This document shows, piece after piece, positions 42,419 through 53,979 of a stretch of 64,000 nucleotides of DNA. The stretch covers positions 1 to 64,000 of the forward strand of contig CAVXFK010000013.1 in NCBI GenBank assembly GCA_963761005.1, written 5' to 3'. Both the position numbers and the translations under genes were made by a program. The notes beneath the pieces were generated by a model that saw only the letters and a program-made list of their open reading frames with translations, made no database searches and was not told where the DNA came from. Origin of the DNA: DASWJZ01 sp963761005 (GTDB lineage Bacteria > Pseudomonadota > Alphaproteobacteria > Rhizobiales > Afifellaceae). Within the stretch, counting starts at the first letter, position 1. Each line of letters opens with the position of its first letter.

Positions 42419-42927
42419 ACAAGATCGAGCGCTTCCCGAAGGCCGTCGCGACGGACACGACCACCGAGCGCGGCCGCGTCCCGACCCTCGGCGAGATCGG
42501 GCTCGACCATTTCGCGCCCTATCTCCTGAACCGCATCACCGCGCGCTGGAACGCCGACCTCGCGGCGGAGCTCAAGGAGCACGACCTCAACACCATCCAG
42601 ATGCGAACGCTCGCCGTGCTCTCCATCATGTCGGGCGCGACCGTTAACGAGCTCTCCGTCTATACCGTGACCGAACAGTCGACGATGAGCCGCTCGCTCG
42701 ACGGGATGGAGCGCGAGGGGTTGGTTCGTCGACAGAACCGCTCCGGCGACATGCGCGTCCGCGAGGTGCACGTGACGGAAAAAGGACGCGAGGTGTTCAG
42801 GCGCTTCTGGCCTACGATGCACGCAGGCTACGAGCGCATGTTCGCGGGGATATCGGATGCCGAATACGAAACGCTGATCCGCCTTCTGACCCAGGTGCTG
42901 CACAACGTGCGGCGCAACGAGATTTGA
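42415..42927 (+). CDS. MarR-family transcriptional regulator
   Basis: A 170-residue winged-helix regulator: IQMRTLAVLSIMSGATVNEL, recognition region TVTEQSTMSRSLDGMEREGL, wing VRRQNRSGDMRVREVHVTEKG. Its start overlaps the stop of the FAD oxidoreductase (ATGA), so it is made with the catabolic enzymes, the usual arrangement for a feedback-controlling repressor. It is the stronger candidate for binding the CAAGCTTG palindromes of the cluster. Confidence 0.9.
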   Translation: MNKIERFPKAVATDTTTERGRVPTLGEIGLDHFAPYLLNRITARWNADLAAELKEHDLNTIQMRTLAVLSIMSGATVNELSVYTVTEQSTMSRSLDGMEREGLVRRQNRSGDMRVREVHVTEKGREVFRRFWPTMHAGYERMFAGISDAEYETLIRLLTQVLHNVRRNEI

Positions 42928-42964
42928 GGCGAGGATGAACCATTTGCTCGCGCACCTGCCTTGT

Positions 42965-43078
42965 GTCCTTCGAGGCCGCCGCTTCGCGGCGGCACCTCAG
43001 GATGAGGAGCGTAGGTGGTTGGCGCCACTTACGACCCTCATGCTGAGGTGCGAGCCGAAGGCGAGCCTCGAAGCACGC
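42965..43078. repeat. Family B intergenic repeat (CCTTCGAGGC...CCTCAGGATGAGG type)
   Basis: Contains TCCTTCGAGGCCGCCGCTTC, GCGGCACCTCAGGATGAGG, then CCCTCATGCTGAGGTGCGAG and GGCGAGCCTCGAAGCACGCAC: two related halves in a long imperfect palindrome, a common alphaproteobacterial repeat. Only clear copy of this type in the window. Located between the MarR and iorA-like genes. Confidence 0.65.
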
Positions 43079-43109
43079 ACTACATTTATCCGAGCCGAGG
43101 GTATCCATC

Positions 43110-45393
43110 ATGGCTGAGCGATCTTTCGCGAAGGAAGTCGAGCAACTGCGGATCGGGGCCGGCCAGGAGTTCCGTGGCGAAGGCATCCTTGCTGTCACCA
43201 AGGCGCTGCTCGAATGCGGCGTCGCCTATGTCGGCGGCTATCAGGGCGCGCCGATCTCGCACCTGATGGACGTGCTCGCCGATGCGCAGGACATCATGGG
43301 CGACTTTGGCGTGCACTTCGAATTCGAGCGCGTCGGAGGCGACCGCCGCGGCGACGCTGGCAGCCTCCGTCCACTATCCGATCCGCGGCGCGGTGACCTT
43401 CAAGTCGCCCGTCGGCGTGAACGTCGCATCGGATGCACTCGCCAATCTCGCCTCCGGCGGCGTGAAAGGTGGCGCGCTCATCATCCTCGGCGAGGACTAT
43501 GGCGAAGGCTCCTCGATCATGCAGGAGCGGAGCCACGCCTTTGCGATGAAGAGCCAAGTCTGGCTGCTCGACCCGCGGCCGAATCTCGAGACGATCGTGA
43601 AGGCGGTGCGCGACGGATTCGAGCTGTCGGAAGTCTCCAACACGCCGGTCATGCTGCAGATGCGCATCCGTTCGTGCCACGTGCACGGTCGCTTCAAGGC
43701 GCGCGACAACCAGCGCCCCAAGATGAGTCTCGCGGAGGCGCTGGAGAATCCTCAGCGCGACCTGAACCGCATCGTGCTGCCGCCGGCCTCCTATCTGCAC
43801 GAACAGGAGAAGGTCACGAAGCGGTGGCCGGCGGCGGTGAAGTTCATCCGCGAGCGCGAGCTGAACGAGCATTTCGGCCCGGCGGACGGCCGCATCGGCA
43901 TCGTCTGCCAGGGCGGCATGTACAACGGCGTCATGCGCGCCCTGCAGAGACTCGGCCTCGCCGACATCCGTGGCCGCACCGACCTTCCGCTCTACGTCTT
44001 GAACGTCACCTATCCGCTGATCGACGAGGAGTTCCTCGACTTCGCGCGCGACAAGGATGCCGTTCTCGTTGTCGAGGAGGGCCAGCCGAACCACCTCGAG
44101 CAGGCCTTCGGCGCAATGCTGCACAAGGCCGGCTTGCCGACGAAGCTCTTCGGCAAAGACCCCTTCCCGACCGCCGGTGAATATACCGGTGCGGTGATGC
44201 TTGCGAGCGTGCGGAGCTTCTTGAGGACGAACGCGCCGGAGCTCTTGAGCGACCGCGACCTCAAACCGAACGAGCCGGAAGGGCTCGCGATTGCCGATCT
44301 CTCGAAGGCCGTTCCGCCGCGCCCGCCCGGCTTCTGCGTCGGCTGTCCGGAACGTCCGATCTTTGCCGCCATGAAGCTTGTCGAAAACGAGCTCGGGCCC
44401 CACCATGTCGCCGCCGACATCGGCTGCCACCTCTTTTCGATCATGCCGCCCTTTAACATCGGCGCGAGTACGATGGGCTATGGGCTCGGGCCCGCATCGG
44501 CCTCGGCCTTCAACGTCGAAGCGAAGAAGCGGCCGATCTCTGTCATGGGCGACGGCGGCTTCTGGCACAACGGCTTGGCGAGCAGCGTCGGCAACGCCGT
44601 CTACAACAAGCACGACGGCGTCACGATCATCGTCGACAACTTCTATTCCGCCGCGACCGGCGGGCAGGACATCATGTCGTCCCGCGCCAAGAACCGCTCG
44701 CGCGCGACGGGCAACATGATCACCAATGCCGTTCGTGGCGTCGGCGCGAAATGGGTGCGGCAGACCGACCGCACCTACGACGTCACCTGGATGCGCGACA
44801 CGCTGCGTGAGGCTCTGACGACGAAGGAAAAAGGCCCAAAAATCATCGTCGCCTCATCGGAATGCATGCTGAACCGGCAGCGGCGCGAGAAGCCGCTGAT
44901 GGCAAAGGCCATCGCCGACGGCGCGCGGACGGTGAAGCCGCGCTTCGGCGTCGACGAGGATGTCTGCACCGGCGACCACGCTTGCATGCGACTCTCCGGA
45001 TGCCCGTCGCTTTCGGTGAAGGTGCTCGACGATCCGCTCCGCGACGATCCGGTCGCTTCGATCGATCAGAGCTGCGTCGGCTGCGGCAATTGCGGCGAGG
45101 TCGCCGACGCGGCGGTGCTCTGCCCGAGCTTCTACCGCGCCGACGTGATCCACAATCCGAACGGTCTCGACCGGCGGCTCGCGGGGCTGCGCGCGAAGGT
45201 CATCGGCTGGCTGCAGGAGCGTCGCGACCGCAAGCGCCTCGTGTTCGAGTACCGCCGGAGCTTGATCGGGTATGCGCGCAACCACCTTTCGATGTCATCC
45301 TCGGACGCGCGCGGCGCGATCCGAGGACCCAGAACTGAAGGGCGCAAGGGCTCCTGGGTTCTCGGGTCTCCGCTTCGCTCTGCCCGAGAATGA
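43110..45393 (+). pseudogene. Indolepyruvate ferredoxin oxidoreductase alpha-like subunit (iorA), frameshifted
   Basis: After correcting a net one-base insertion near 43324 (at GAATTC), the product is ~760 residues: N-terminal pyrimidine domain (GGYQGAPISHLMD, then ASEATAAATLAASVHYPIRG), CxGCP-type centre (CVGCPERPIF), TPP-binding MGDGGFWHNGL...IVDN, and a C-terminal ferredoxin domain with CxxxxxCMRLSGCP and CVGCGNCGEVADAAVLCP for two 4Fe-4S clusters. The family oxidatively decarboxylates aryl 2-oxo acids to acyl-CoA. A family A repeat at 45294 encodes about the last 33 residues and the stop codon. Confidence 0.88.
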
Positions 45394-45394
45394 C
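45294..45394. repeat. Family A palindromic repeat overlapping the iorA-like 3' end
   Basis: GTCATCCTCGGACGCGCGC ... CTGCCCGAGAATGAC. The iorA-like reading frame runs through the repeat and ends at its TGA (45391-45393), adding a peptide SSSDARGAIRGPRTEGR... not expected in the family. Confidence 0.8.
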
Positions 45395-45414
45395 CTGGTG
45401 GTTGGTCTCTGACC

Positions 45415-46971
45415 ATGCTCGCGCCTCCCGCCAACGATCCCATCATCAAGCTCGCGATCCTTGCGGTCGGCGGTCAGGGTGGTGGCGTCATTGCCGACTG
45501 GATCGTCGATCTCGCCGAACGAAACGGCTGGTACGCGCAGTCGACCTCGGTACCGGGCGTCGCCCAGCGGACCGGCGCCACGATCTACTACGTCGAGATG
45601 GTGCCCGAAATTGAGGGCGCCGCCGAGGGCACGCCCGTCCTGTCGCTGATGCCGGCGCCCGGCGACGTCGATATCGTGCTTGCGGCGGAGCTGATGGAAG
45701 CGGGGCGTGCGATGCAGCGCGGGCTCGTCACGCCCGACCGCACGACGCTGATCACCTCCACCCATCGAACGCTCGCCGTCATCGAGAAGGTGATGCCGGG
45801 CTCCGGCATCGTCGATCCCGAGCCAGTGCTCGATGCGGCGCGCAAGAGTGCCAAGCGCTTTCTCGGCGCCGATCTCGAGAAACTCGCCGCGGAAAACGGC
45901 AGCGTCATTTCAGCGAGCCTTTTTGGCGCGCTCGCCGGCGCCGACGTCCTCCCCTTCCCGCGCGAGAGTTTCGAAGCGACCATCGCGGCGGGCGGGCGCG
46001 GTGCGGCGCAGAGCCTCAAGGCCTTCAGCGCAGGCTTTTCGGCTGTGGAGCAGCCCGAGGCGGAGGGCGCCTCCGCGGCGGGGGTTGCCCCGGCCATACC
46101 CCGGATAGCACTGTCGGTCTCAGGCCCGGCGAAAGCGAAACGCGCGTGGAAGGCGCTGACCGACCGCGCCGCGAACGATCTCCCGGCCGAAGCGCAGACG
46201 ATTATCGTCGCCGGCCTGCAGAAAGTCGTCGATTTCCAGGACCTCCGTTACGGGCGCGACTATCTCGACCGGCTGCTGGCACTCCACTCGCTGGACGCCG
46301 CGGCGGGCGGCGCGAGCCATGGCTACCGCTTCACGGTCGAAGCCGCGAAATATCTCGCCAATGCGATGGCCTATGACGACGTCATCCGGGTCGCGGACCT
46401 GAAAACGCGCGCCTCGCGTTTCCGCCGCGTCGAGACGGAGGTCGGCGCCGGTCCCGCACAGGTGCTATACGTCACCGAATTCATGCATCCGCGGATCGAG
46501 GAGGTCTGCGGCACGATGCCGGCCGCGCTCGGCGCCTTCATCATGGCGCGGCCGAAGCTCGTGCGCGCGCTCGACCGCGTCGTCAATAAGGGTCGGCACT
46601 TCAGGACCGACCGTGTCCACCACTTCCTCGCGCTCTATTTCGTCGGCGGGCTTCGGCGCATACGCCGTTCGACGCTCCGTCACCGCACCGAGATGGCGCA
46701 TATCGAGGAATGGCTGGCGCTGGCGCGCGGCGCGCTCGCAAAGGACTATGCGCTCGGGGTCGAGGTGCTGCGCTGCCGCCGGCTCATCAAGGGCTACAGC
46801 GACACGCATGAACGGGGCGCAGCGAAATACGATCGCGTGATTTCCGCCGTACCGGTTCTGGCCGGCCGATCCGACGCGGCCGAATGGCTGCATCGCCTGA
46901 TCGAGGCGGCGCTCAAGGACGAGAAGGGCGAGATGCTGGACGGCGCGCTGAAGACGATCCGGACGCTGTGA
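45415..46971 (+). CDS. Indolepyruvate oxidoreductase beta-like subunit (iorB)
   Basis: A 518-residue protein. Residues 1-190 are the gamma/beta 2-oxoacid:acceptor oxidoreductase domain (LAVGGQGGGVIADWIVDLA, YAQSTSVPGVAQRTGATIYY, VDIVLAAELMEAGRAMQRG). The remaining ~300 residues are the long alpha-helical C-terminal extension found in the alphaproteobacterial aerobic-type IorB (RAALGAFIMARPKLVRAL region; FHHFLALYF-type segment). It forms the CoA/2-oxoacid complex with the upstream alpha subunit, 21 bp after that gene's stop. Substrate could be indolepyruvate or another aryl 2-oxo acid such as 2-aminophenylglyoxylate. Confidence 0.88.
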   Translation: MLAPPANDPIIKLAILAVGGQGGGVIADWIVDLAERNGWYAQSTSVPGVAQRTGATIYYVEMVPEIEGAAEGTPVLSLMPAPGDVDIVLAAELMEAGRAMQRGLVTPDRTTLITSTHRTLAVIEKVMPGSGIVDPEPVLDAARKSAKRFLGADLEKLAAENGSVISASLFGALAGADVLPFPRESFEATIAAGGRGAAQSLKAFSAGFSAVEQPEAEGASAAGVAPAIPRIALSVSGPAKAKRAWKALTDRAANDLPAEAQTIIVAGLQKVVDFQDLRYGRDYLDRLLALHSLDAAAGGASHGYRFTVEAAKYLANAMAYDDVIRVADLKTRASRFRRVETEVGAGPAQVLYVTEFMHPRIEEVCGTMPAALGAFIMARPKLVRALDRVVNKGRHFRTDRVHHFLALYFVGGLRRIRRSTLRHRTEMAHIEEWLALARGALAKDYALGVEVLRCRRLIKGYSDTHERGAAKYDRVISAVPVLAGRSDAAEWLHRLIEAALKDEKGEMLDGALKTIRTL

Positions 46972-46991
46972 CCCGTATTCTCCTAACGCCT

Positions 46992-47092
46992 GTCATTCTC
47001 GGGCGAGCGTAACGAGGCCCGAAAACCCAGGGTGCAGGGAGCGATGTCGGCCCTGGGTCGTAGGCTCTCGCTACGCTCGGCCGAGGATGACA
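46992..47092. repeat. Family A palindromic repeat after iorB
   Basis: GTCATTCTCGGGCGAGCGTA ... CTCGGCCGAGGATGACA, just upstream of operator site 5. Confidence 0.75.
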
Positions 47093-47110
47093 ACACACCC
47101 TGGGCAGGAA

Positions 47111-47126
47111 ACTTTAAGCTTGAAAT
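47111..47126. promoter_or_regulatory. Palindromic operator site 5
   Basis: ACTTTAAGCTTGAAAT, two changes from the perfect ATTTCAAGCTTGAAAT; the reverse strand reads AGATATTTCAAGCTTAAAGT, matching the GATATTTCAAGCTT of site 3. It lies 47 bp upstream of the large CoA-pathway operon. Confidence 0.65.
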
Positions 47127-47172
47127 ATCTTCGCCGAGGTGACAGAAGGACGCGACCAGTCCACGAGGGCGG

Positions 47173-49464
<2,292 letters not shown>

Positions 49465-49518
49465 GCGATGAGACAGCCCCCTGCACACTTCATCTTCGCG
49501 AGCGCATCCCTCTCCGGT

Positions 49519-49613
49519 GTCATCCTCGGTCGAGCGCAGCGAGAGCCGAGGACCCAGAAGGACGCGTTGCTCCTGGGTTCTCGGGTCTCCGCTTCGCTCC
49601 GCCCGAGAATGAC
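49519..49613. repeat. Family A palindromic repeat within the CoA-pathway operon
   Basis: GTCATCCTCGGTCGAGCGC ... CCGCCCGAGAATGAC, between the monooxygenase-reductase and SDR genes on the same strand. Confidence 0.75.
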
Positions 49614-49631
49614 ACTCGGGAGGAACGCGCG

Positions 49632-50396
49632 ATGACACAGCTCTCCGGCAGACATGCGCTCGTCACCGGCGGCGGCACCGGCATCGGTGCCGCGATCGCC
49701 GTGGCGCTCGCCGAGGCCGGGGCGAAGGTGACGATCACCGGCCGCCGCGCAGCGCCGCTCGAAGCCGTGGCGAAAAAACATGCCGGCATCACCCCCCTCG
49801 TCGCCGATGTCACCGACGAGGCGTCGGTCGTCGGCGCGTTCAAAGAGGCTACAGAGAAGCGCGGGCCGCTTTCGATCACGGTCGCCAACGCCGGCGCGGC
49901 GGAGAGCGCGCCCTTCGCGCGGACATCGCTCGAGCAGTTCCAGCGCATGATCGCCGTCAATCTCACCGGCGTCTTCCTCACGCTGCGCGAGGGCATGCGT
50001 GCCATGGCCGGCGCGGACTGGGGCAGGCTCGTCGTCGTCGCCTCGATTGCCGGGCTGGAGGGGCACGCCTATGCGGCGGCGTATTCGGCCGCGAAGCATG
50101 GCGCCGTCGGCCTGATGCGCACGCTTGCCGCCGAGACCGCCGGCACGGGCATCACCGTGAATGCCGTCTGCCCAGGCTACACTGCGACGCCGATGCTCGA
50201 GCAGAGCGTGCGGACCATCATCGACAAGACGGGGCGAAGCGACGAAGAGGCCCGGCAGATCTTGGCAGACTTCAATATCGACGGGCGCATCGTCGCGCCG
50301 GAAGACGTGGCCGCTCTCGTGCTGAGGCTTTGCGGGCCGGGCTCGGAGAAGATAACCGGCCAGGCCATCGCAATCCCGGAGCGCACGCATGGCTGA
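49632..50396 (+). CDS. Short-chain dehydrogenase/reductase
   Basis: A 254-residue SDR: NAD(P)-binding TGGGTGIGAAIAVALAEAG (from about residue 14), NAGAAESAPFA, the catalytic Tyr and Lys in YSAAKHGAVGLMR and Ser in ASIAG. It starts at 49632 (MTQLSGRHALVTGG). It overlaps the next crotonase gene by 8 bp. In this operon it most likely oxidises a 3-hydroxyacyl-CoA or reduces a ring ketone from the monooxygenase product. Confidence 0.92.
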   Translation: MTQLSGRHALVTGGGTGIGAAIAVALAEAGAKVTITGRRAAPLEAVAKKHAGITPLVADVTDEASVVGAFKEATEKRGPLSITVANAGAAESAPFARTSLEQFQRMIAVNLTGVFLTLREGMRAMAGADWGRLVVVASIAGLEGHAYAAAYSAAKHGAVGLMRTLAAETAGTGITVNAVCPGYTATPMLEQSVRTIIDKTGRSDEEARQILADFNIDGRIVAPEDVAALVLRLCGPGSEKITGQAIAIPERTHG

Positions 50397-51201
50397 CATG
50401 GCCGGTCTTAAGCCGTCCCACTTCCGCTGGCGCATGGAGGGCGCGGTCGCGGTGATCGCGCTCGACCGCCCGGAGCGGAAGAACCCCCTCACCTTCGAGA
50501 GCTACGCGGAGTTGCGCGACACCTTCCGCGCGCTGCCCGAGGCCGACGATGTGAAGGCCGTGGTGTTCGCGTCAAACGGCGGCAACTTCTCCTCGGGCGG
50601 CGACGTGCACGACATCATCGGGCCGCTCGTCGCGATGGACATGAAGCGGCTCCTTTCGTTCACGCGCATGACCGGCGACCTCGTCAAGGCGATGCTCAAA
50701 TGCGGCAAGCCGATCGTCGCGGCGGTCGACGGGATCTGCGTCGGCGCCGGCGCCATCATCGCCATGGCCTCCGACATCCGTTTCGCAACGCCTGAGGCGA
50801 AGACCGCATTTCTTTTTACGCGCGTTGGGCTTGCCGGCTGCGACATGGGTGCATGCGCTATTCTTCCGCGCATCATCGGCCAAGGGCGCGCGGCCGAGCT
50901 CCTCTACACCGGACGCACGATGACCGCGGAGGAAGGTGAGCGCTGGGGGTTCTTCAATCGTATCATCCCCGCGGCGAGCCTTGAAGCGGAGGCGGTCGCC
51001 TTCGCACAAAGCTTCGCGCGCGGCCCGACCTTCGCACACGCGATGACCAAGACGCAGCTTTGGCAGGAATGGTCGATGAGCCTCGACCAGGCGATCGAGG
51101 CGGAAGCGCAGGCACAGGCGCTCATGATGAAGACGCGCGACTTCGAACGCGCCTATCGCGCCTTCGTCGCGAAGGAAAAGCCGGTGTTCGAGGGCGACTG
51201 A
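50389..51201 (+). CDS. Enoyl-CoA hydratase/isomerase (crotonase) family protein
   Basis: A 270-residue crotonase. CoA-pocket/oxyanion segments: FASNGGNFSSGGDVHDI and KPIVAAVDGICVGAGAIIAM. The usual catalytic-Glu segment (PE..lG..PG.GGtq) is replaced by FLFTRVGLAGCDMGACAILP, so it is not a plain hydratase. A ring-opening hydrolase role on a cyclic beta-oxo thioester (as in BadI-type crotonases) would suit the pathway but is inference. Its stop TGA shares a base with the start of the acyl-CoA dehydrogenase gene. Confidence 0.87.
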   Translation: MADMAGLKPSHFRWRMEGAVAVIALDRPERKNPLTFESYAELRDTFRALPEADDVKAVVFASNGGNFSSGGDVHDIIGPLVAMDMKRLLSFTRMTGDLVKAMLKCGKPIVAAVDGICVGAGAIIAMASDIRFATPEAKTAFLFTRVGLAGCDMGACAILPRIIGQGRAAELLYTGRTMTAEEGERWGFFNRIIPAASLEAEAVAFAQSFARGPTFAHAMTKTQLWQEWSMSLDQAIEAEAQAQALMMKTRDFERAYRAFVAKEKPVFEGD

Positions 51202-52350
51202 TGGCGGACAAAAGCTTCCTCGCCTGGCCGTTCTTCGAAGACCGCCACCGGTCTTTTCACGAAGCGCTGGAAACGTGGTGCGGCGCGAATTTGCCGGTTC
51301 ACCACGCAGATGTGGACGCCGCGTGCCGCGACCTCGTCAATCGCCTCGGCCGCGATGGATGGCTGCAACACACGGCGATCGATCCGGAGGGCGGTGGAGC
51401 GCTCGACGTTCGCACGCTTTGCCTCGCGCGCGAGACGCTCGCCTGCCACGACGGCCTCGCCGACTTCGCCTTCGCCATGCAGGGGATTGGGGACCGGTGC
51501 GATTTCGATCTTCGGCACGCCGGAGCAGAGGAAATGGCTGAAGAAGACACGCGAGGGGCGCGCCATCGCTGCCTTCGCTCTGTCGGAGACGAAATCGGGA
51601 TCGGACGTCGCCAGCATGGACATGACGGCTACGAAGGCCGGCAACTTCTATCGGCTCGACGGCGAGAAGACCTGGATCTCGAACGGCGGCATCGCGGATT
51701 TCTATGTCGTCTTTGCGCGGTCCGGCGAAGCACCTGGCGCGAAAGGAATTTCCGCGTTCCTGGTGCCGGCCGCGACTGATGGGCTTGAGATCGTCGAGCG
51801 CCTTCAGGTGATCGCGCCGCACCCTCTCGCCCGCCTTCGCTTCGACAATCTGCGCCTGCCGGAATCGATGATGATCGGGCGCCCGGGTGAGGGTTTTCGG
51901 ATCGCCATGAGCGTCCTCGACGTGTTCCGCGCAACCGTGGGTGCGGCGGCGCTCGGCTTCGCGCGCCGGGCGCTGGACGAGACGCTCCACCGCGTGAAGA
52001 GCCGCGAGCTCTTCGGCGAGGCGATGATGGAGCTGCAGATGGTGCAGGGCCACGTCGCCGACATGGCGCTCGACATCGACGCCGCAGCGCTGCTCGTTTA
52101 CCGCGCAGCGTGGACCAAGGATCATGGCGCCGCGCGGGTCTCGCGCGAGGCCTCGATGGCGAAGCTCTTCGCCACCGACCGCGCGCAGGTCGTCATCGAC
52201 AAGGCCGTGCAGCTCCACGGGGGCGACGGCGTCCGTGCGGGCTCGGTCGTTGAGCGGCTTTACCGCGAGATCCGGGCGCTCCGCATCTACGAAGGCGCCT
52301 CCGACGTGCAGAAGGTCGTGATCGCGCGGCAGACCCTGGGGGGAAAGTAA
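51201..52350 (+). pseudogene. Acyl-CoA dehydrogenase, frameshifted
   Basis: Begins MADKSFLAWPFFEDRHRSF in one frame and continues after about 51490 in the next as TGAISIFGTPEQRKWLKKTR, FALSETKSGSDVASMDMTAT, KTWISNGGIADFYVVFARSG, and QLHGGDGVRAGSVVERLYRE. Joined at a GGGG run with one G too many, it is a ~382-residue FAD acyl-CoA dehydrogenase, standard length. It would desaturate a CoA ester in the beta-oxidation-like lower pathway. Stop and start codons are coupled to both neighbours (TGATG, TAATG), so the gene was functional in this operon until recently, or the shift is a sequence error. Confidence 0.88.
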
Positions 52351-53972
52351 TGCTTGGGGCCTCGGCTCACCTCGACACGTTTTCCCGCGATCATCTGCCG
52401 CCGGCCGAGACGTGGCCGAAGTTTCTGCTCGACGGCTTCGATTACCCCGAAAGCCTGAACGTTGGAGCCGAGCTCACCGATCGCATCGTCGAGCGGGGCT
52501 TTGGTGACAACACCGCGTTGATCGGCCACGGGCGGCTCAGGACCTACAAGGAGCTTGCCGACTGGACCAACCGGCTCGCCCGCGCGCTGGTCGAGGACCT
52601 GGGCGTCGTCCCCGGAAACCGCGTGCTGATCCGCTCCGCCAACAACCCGGCCATGGTCGCGTGTTGGCTCGCCGCACTGAAGGCGGGCGCGGTCGTGATC
52701 AACACGGTGCCGTCGCTGAAGGCCGCCGACCTCGGCAAGGTGGTCGACAAAGCCGAGGTGACGCTCGCCCTCTGTGACACGCGTCTCATGGACGAGCTCG
52801 TCACGGCCGCGAAATCGAGCCGCTTCCTGAAGAAGGTGATCGGCTTCGACGGCACCGCGAATTTCGATGCCGAGCTCGACCGGATCGCGCTTGGAAAGCC
52901 GGTACGCTTCGACGCGGTAAAGACGAGCCGCGACGACGTCGCGATCATCGCATTCTCGACGGGGGCGACCGGAGAGCCGAAGGCGGCGATGCATTTTCAT
53001 CGCGATCTCCTCGCCATCGCCGACAGCTACGCGAAAGAAGTGCTCGGCATCACGCCGGCCGATGTCGTGGTCGGCACGACTCCCCTCGCCTACACCTTCG
53101 GACTCGGCGGGCTGATCATCTTTCCGCTCCGTTTCGGCGCGACCGCGGTGCTGCTCGAAGAAGCGTCAGCTGCGGACCTCGTCGGCGAGATCAAGACCTA
53201 CAAGGCGACGATCGCATTCGCCGGACCATCGATCTACCACCGCATTCTCGCGTCGAAATGCGCCCCCGCTGATCTCGCCTCGCTCCGTGCCGCGGTCTCG
53301 GCGGGCGATGCGCTCCCGACAAAGACATTCGAATCCTGGACGGCACGCTTCCATGTTCCGCTCATCGACGGCTTCGGCGGGACCGAGATGCTGCATATCT
53401 TTATCTCGAACCGGCTTGGCGAGGCCGCAGCCGGCGTCTGCGGACGCCCGGTCGCCGGCTACGAGGCGAAGGTGCTCGACGACGACATGCGCGAAGCGCC
53501 GCGCGGCACGGTCGGCCATCTGGCGGTGCGCGGTCCGACCGGCTGCCGCTACCTCGACGATCCGAGGCAGCGCGACTTCGTGCGCGACGGCTGGAACCTG
53601 ACCGGCGACATGTTTGTCGAGGACGAGAATGGGCGCTTCCACTTCGTGGCGCGCGCCGACGACCTGATCGTATCGGCCGGCGACACGATCGCCGCTCCGG
53701 AGGTGGAAGCGGCGCTTCTGATGCATCCCTCTGTGAGCGACTGCGCAGTCGTCGGTATTCCCGACAAGGAACGCGGCGAGATCGTCAAGGCGTTCATCGT
53801 CCTGGCGCCGGGCGAGACCGGCAGCGCGGCCGCCGTCAAGCGCCTGCAGGATCACGTGAAGGCAACGGCGGCCCCGCGCGATGTTCCGCGCTCGATCCGC
53901 TTCGTCGACGCGCTGCCGAAAACGGCCACCGGCAAGGCGCGCCGTTTCCTGCTGCGGCAGACGCTGCCGTAG
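52350..53972 (+). CDS. Benzoate/2-aminobenzoate-CoA ligase family protein
   Basis: A 540-residue AMP-forming acyl/aryl-CoA ligase. P-loop-like AFSTGATGEPKAAMHFHRDL (A3), GFGGTEMLHIFISNR (A5), NLTGDMFVEDENGRFHFVAR (A7/8), SAGDTIAAPEVEAALL and the C-terminal PKTATGKARRFLLR with the catalytic Lys (A10). The family activates benzoate, 2-aminobenzoate or salicylate. Next to an anthraniloyl-CoA type monooxygenase, anthranilate is the most likely substrate. Its start overlaps the stop of the acyl-CoA dehydrogenase by one base. Confidence 0.9.
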   Translation: MLGASAHLDTFSRDHLPPAETWPKFLLDGFDYPESLNVGAELTDRIVERGFGDNTALIGHGRLRTYKELADWTNRLARALVEDLGVVPGNRVLIRSANNPAMVACWLAALKAGAVVINTVPSLKAADLGKVVDKAEVTLALCDTRLMDELVTAAKSSRFLKKVIGFDGTANFDAELDRIALGKPVRFDAVKTSRDDVAIIAFSTGATGEPKAAMHFHRDLLAIADSYAKEVLGITPADVVVGTTPLAYTFGLGGLIIFPLRFGATAVLLEEASAADLVGEIKTYKATIAFAGPSIYHRILASKCAPADLASLRAAVSAGDALPTKTFESWTARFHVPLIDGFGGTEMLHIFISNRLGEAAAGVCGRPVAGYEAKVLDDDMREAPRGTVGHLAVRGPTGCRYLDDPRQRDFVRDGWNLTGDMFVEDENGRFHFVARADDLIVSAGDTIAAPEVEAALLMHPSVSDCAVVGIPDKERGEIVKAFIVLAPGETGSAAAVKRLQDHVKATAAPRDVPRSIRFVDALPKTATGKARRFLLRQTLP

Positions 53973-53979
53973 GACGGCC

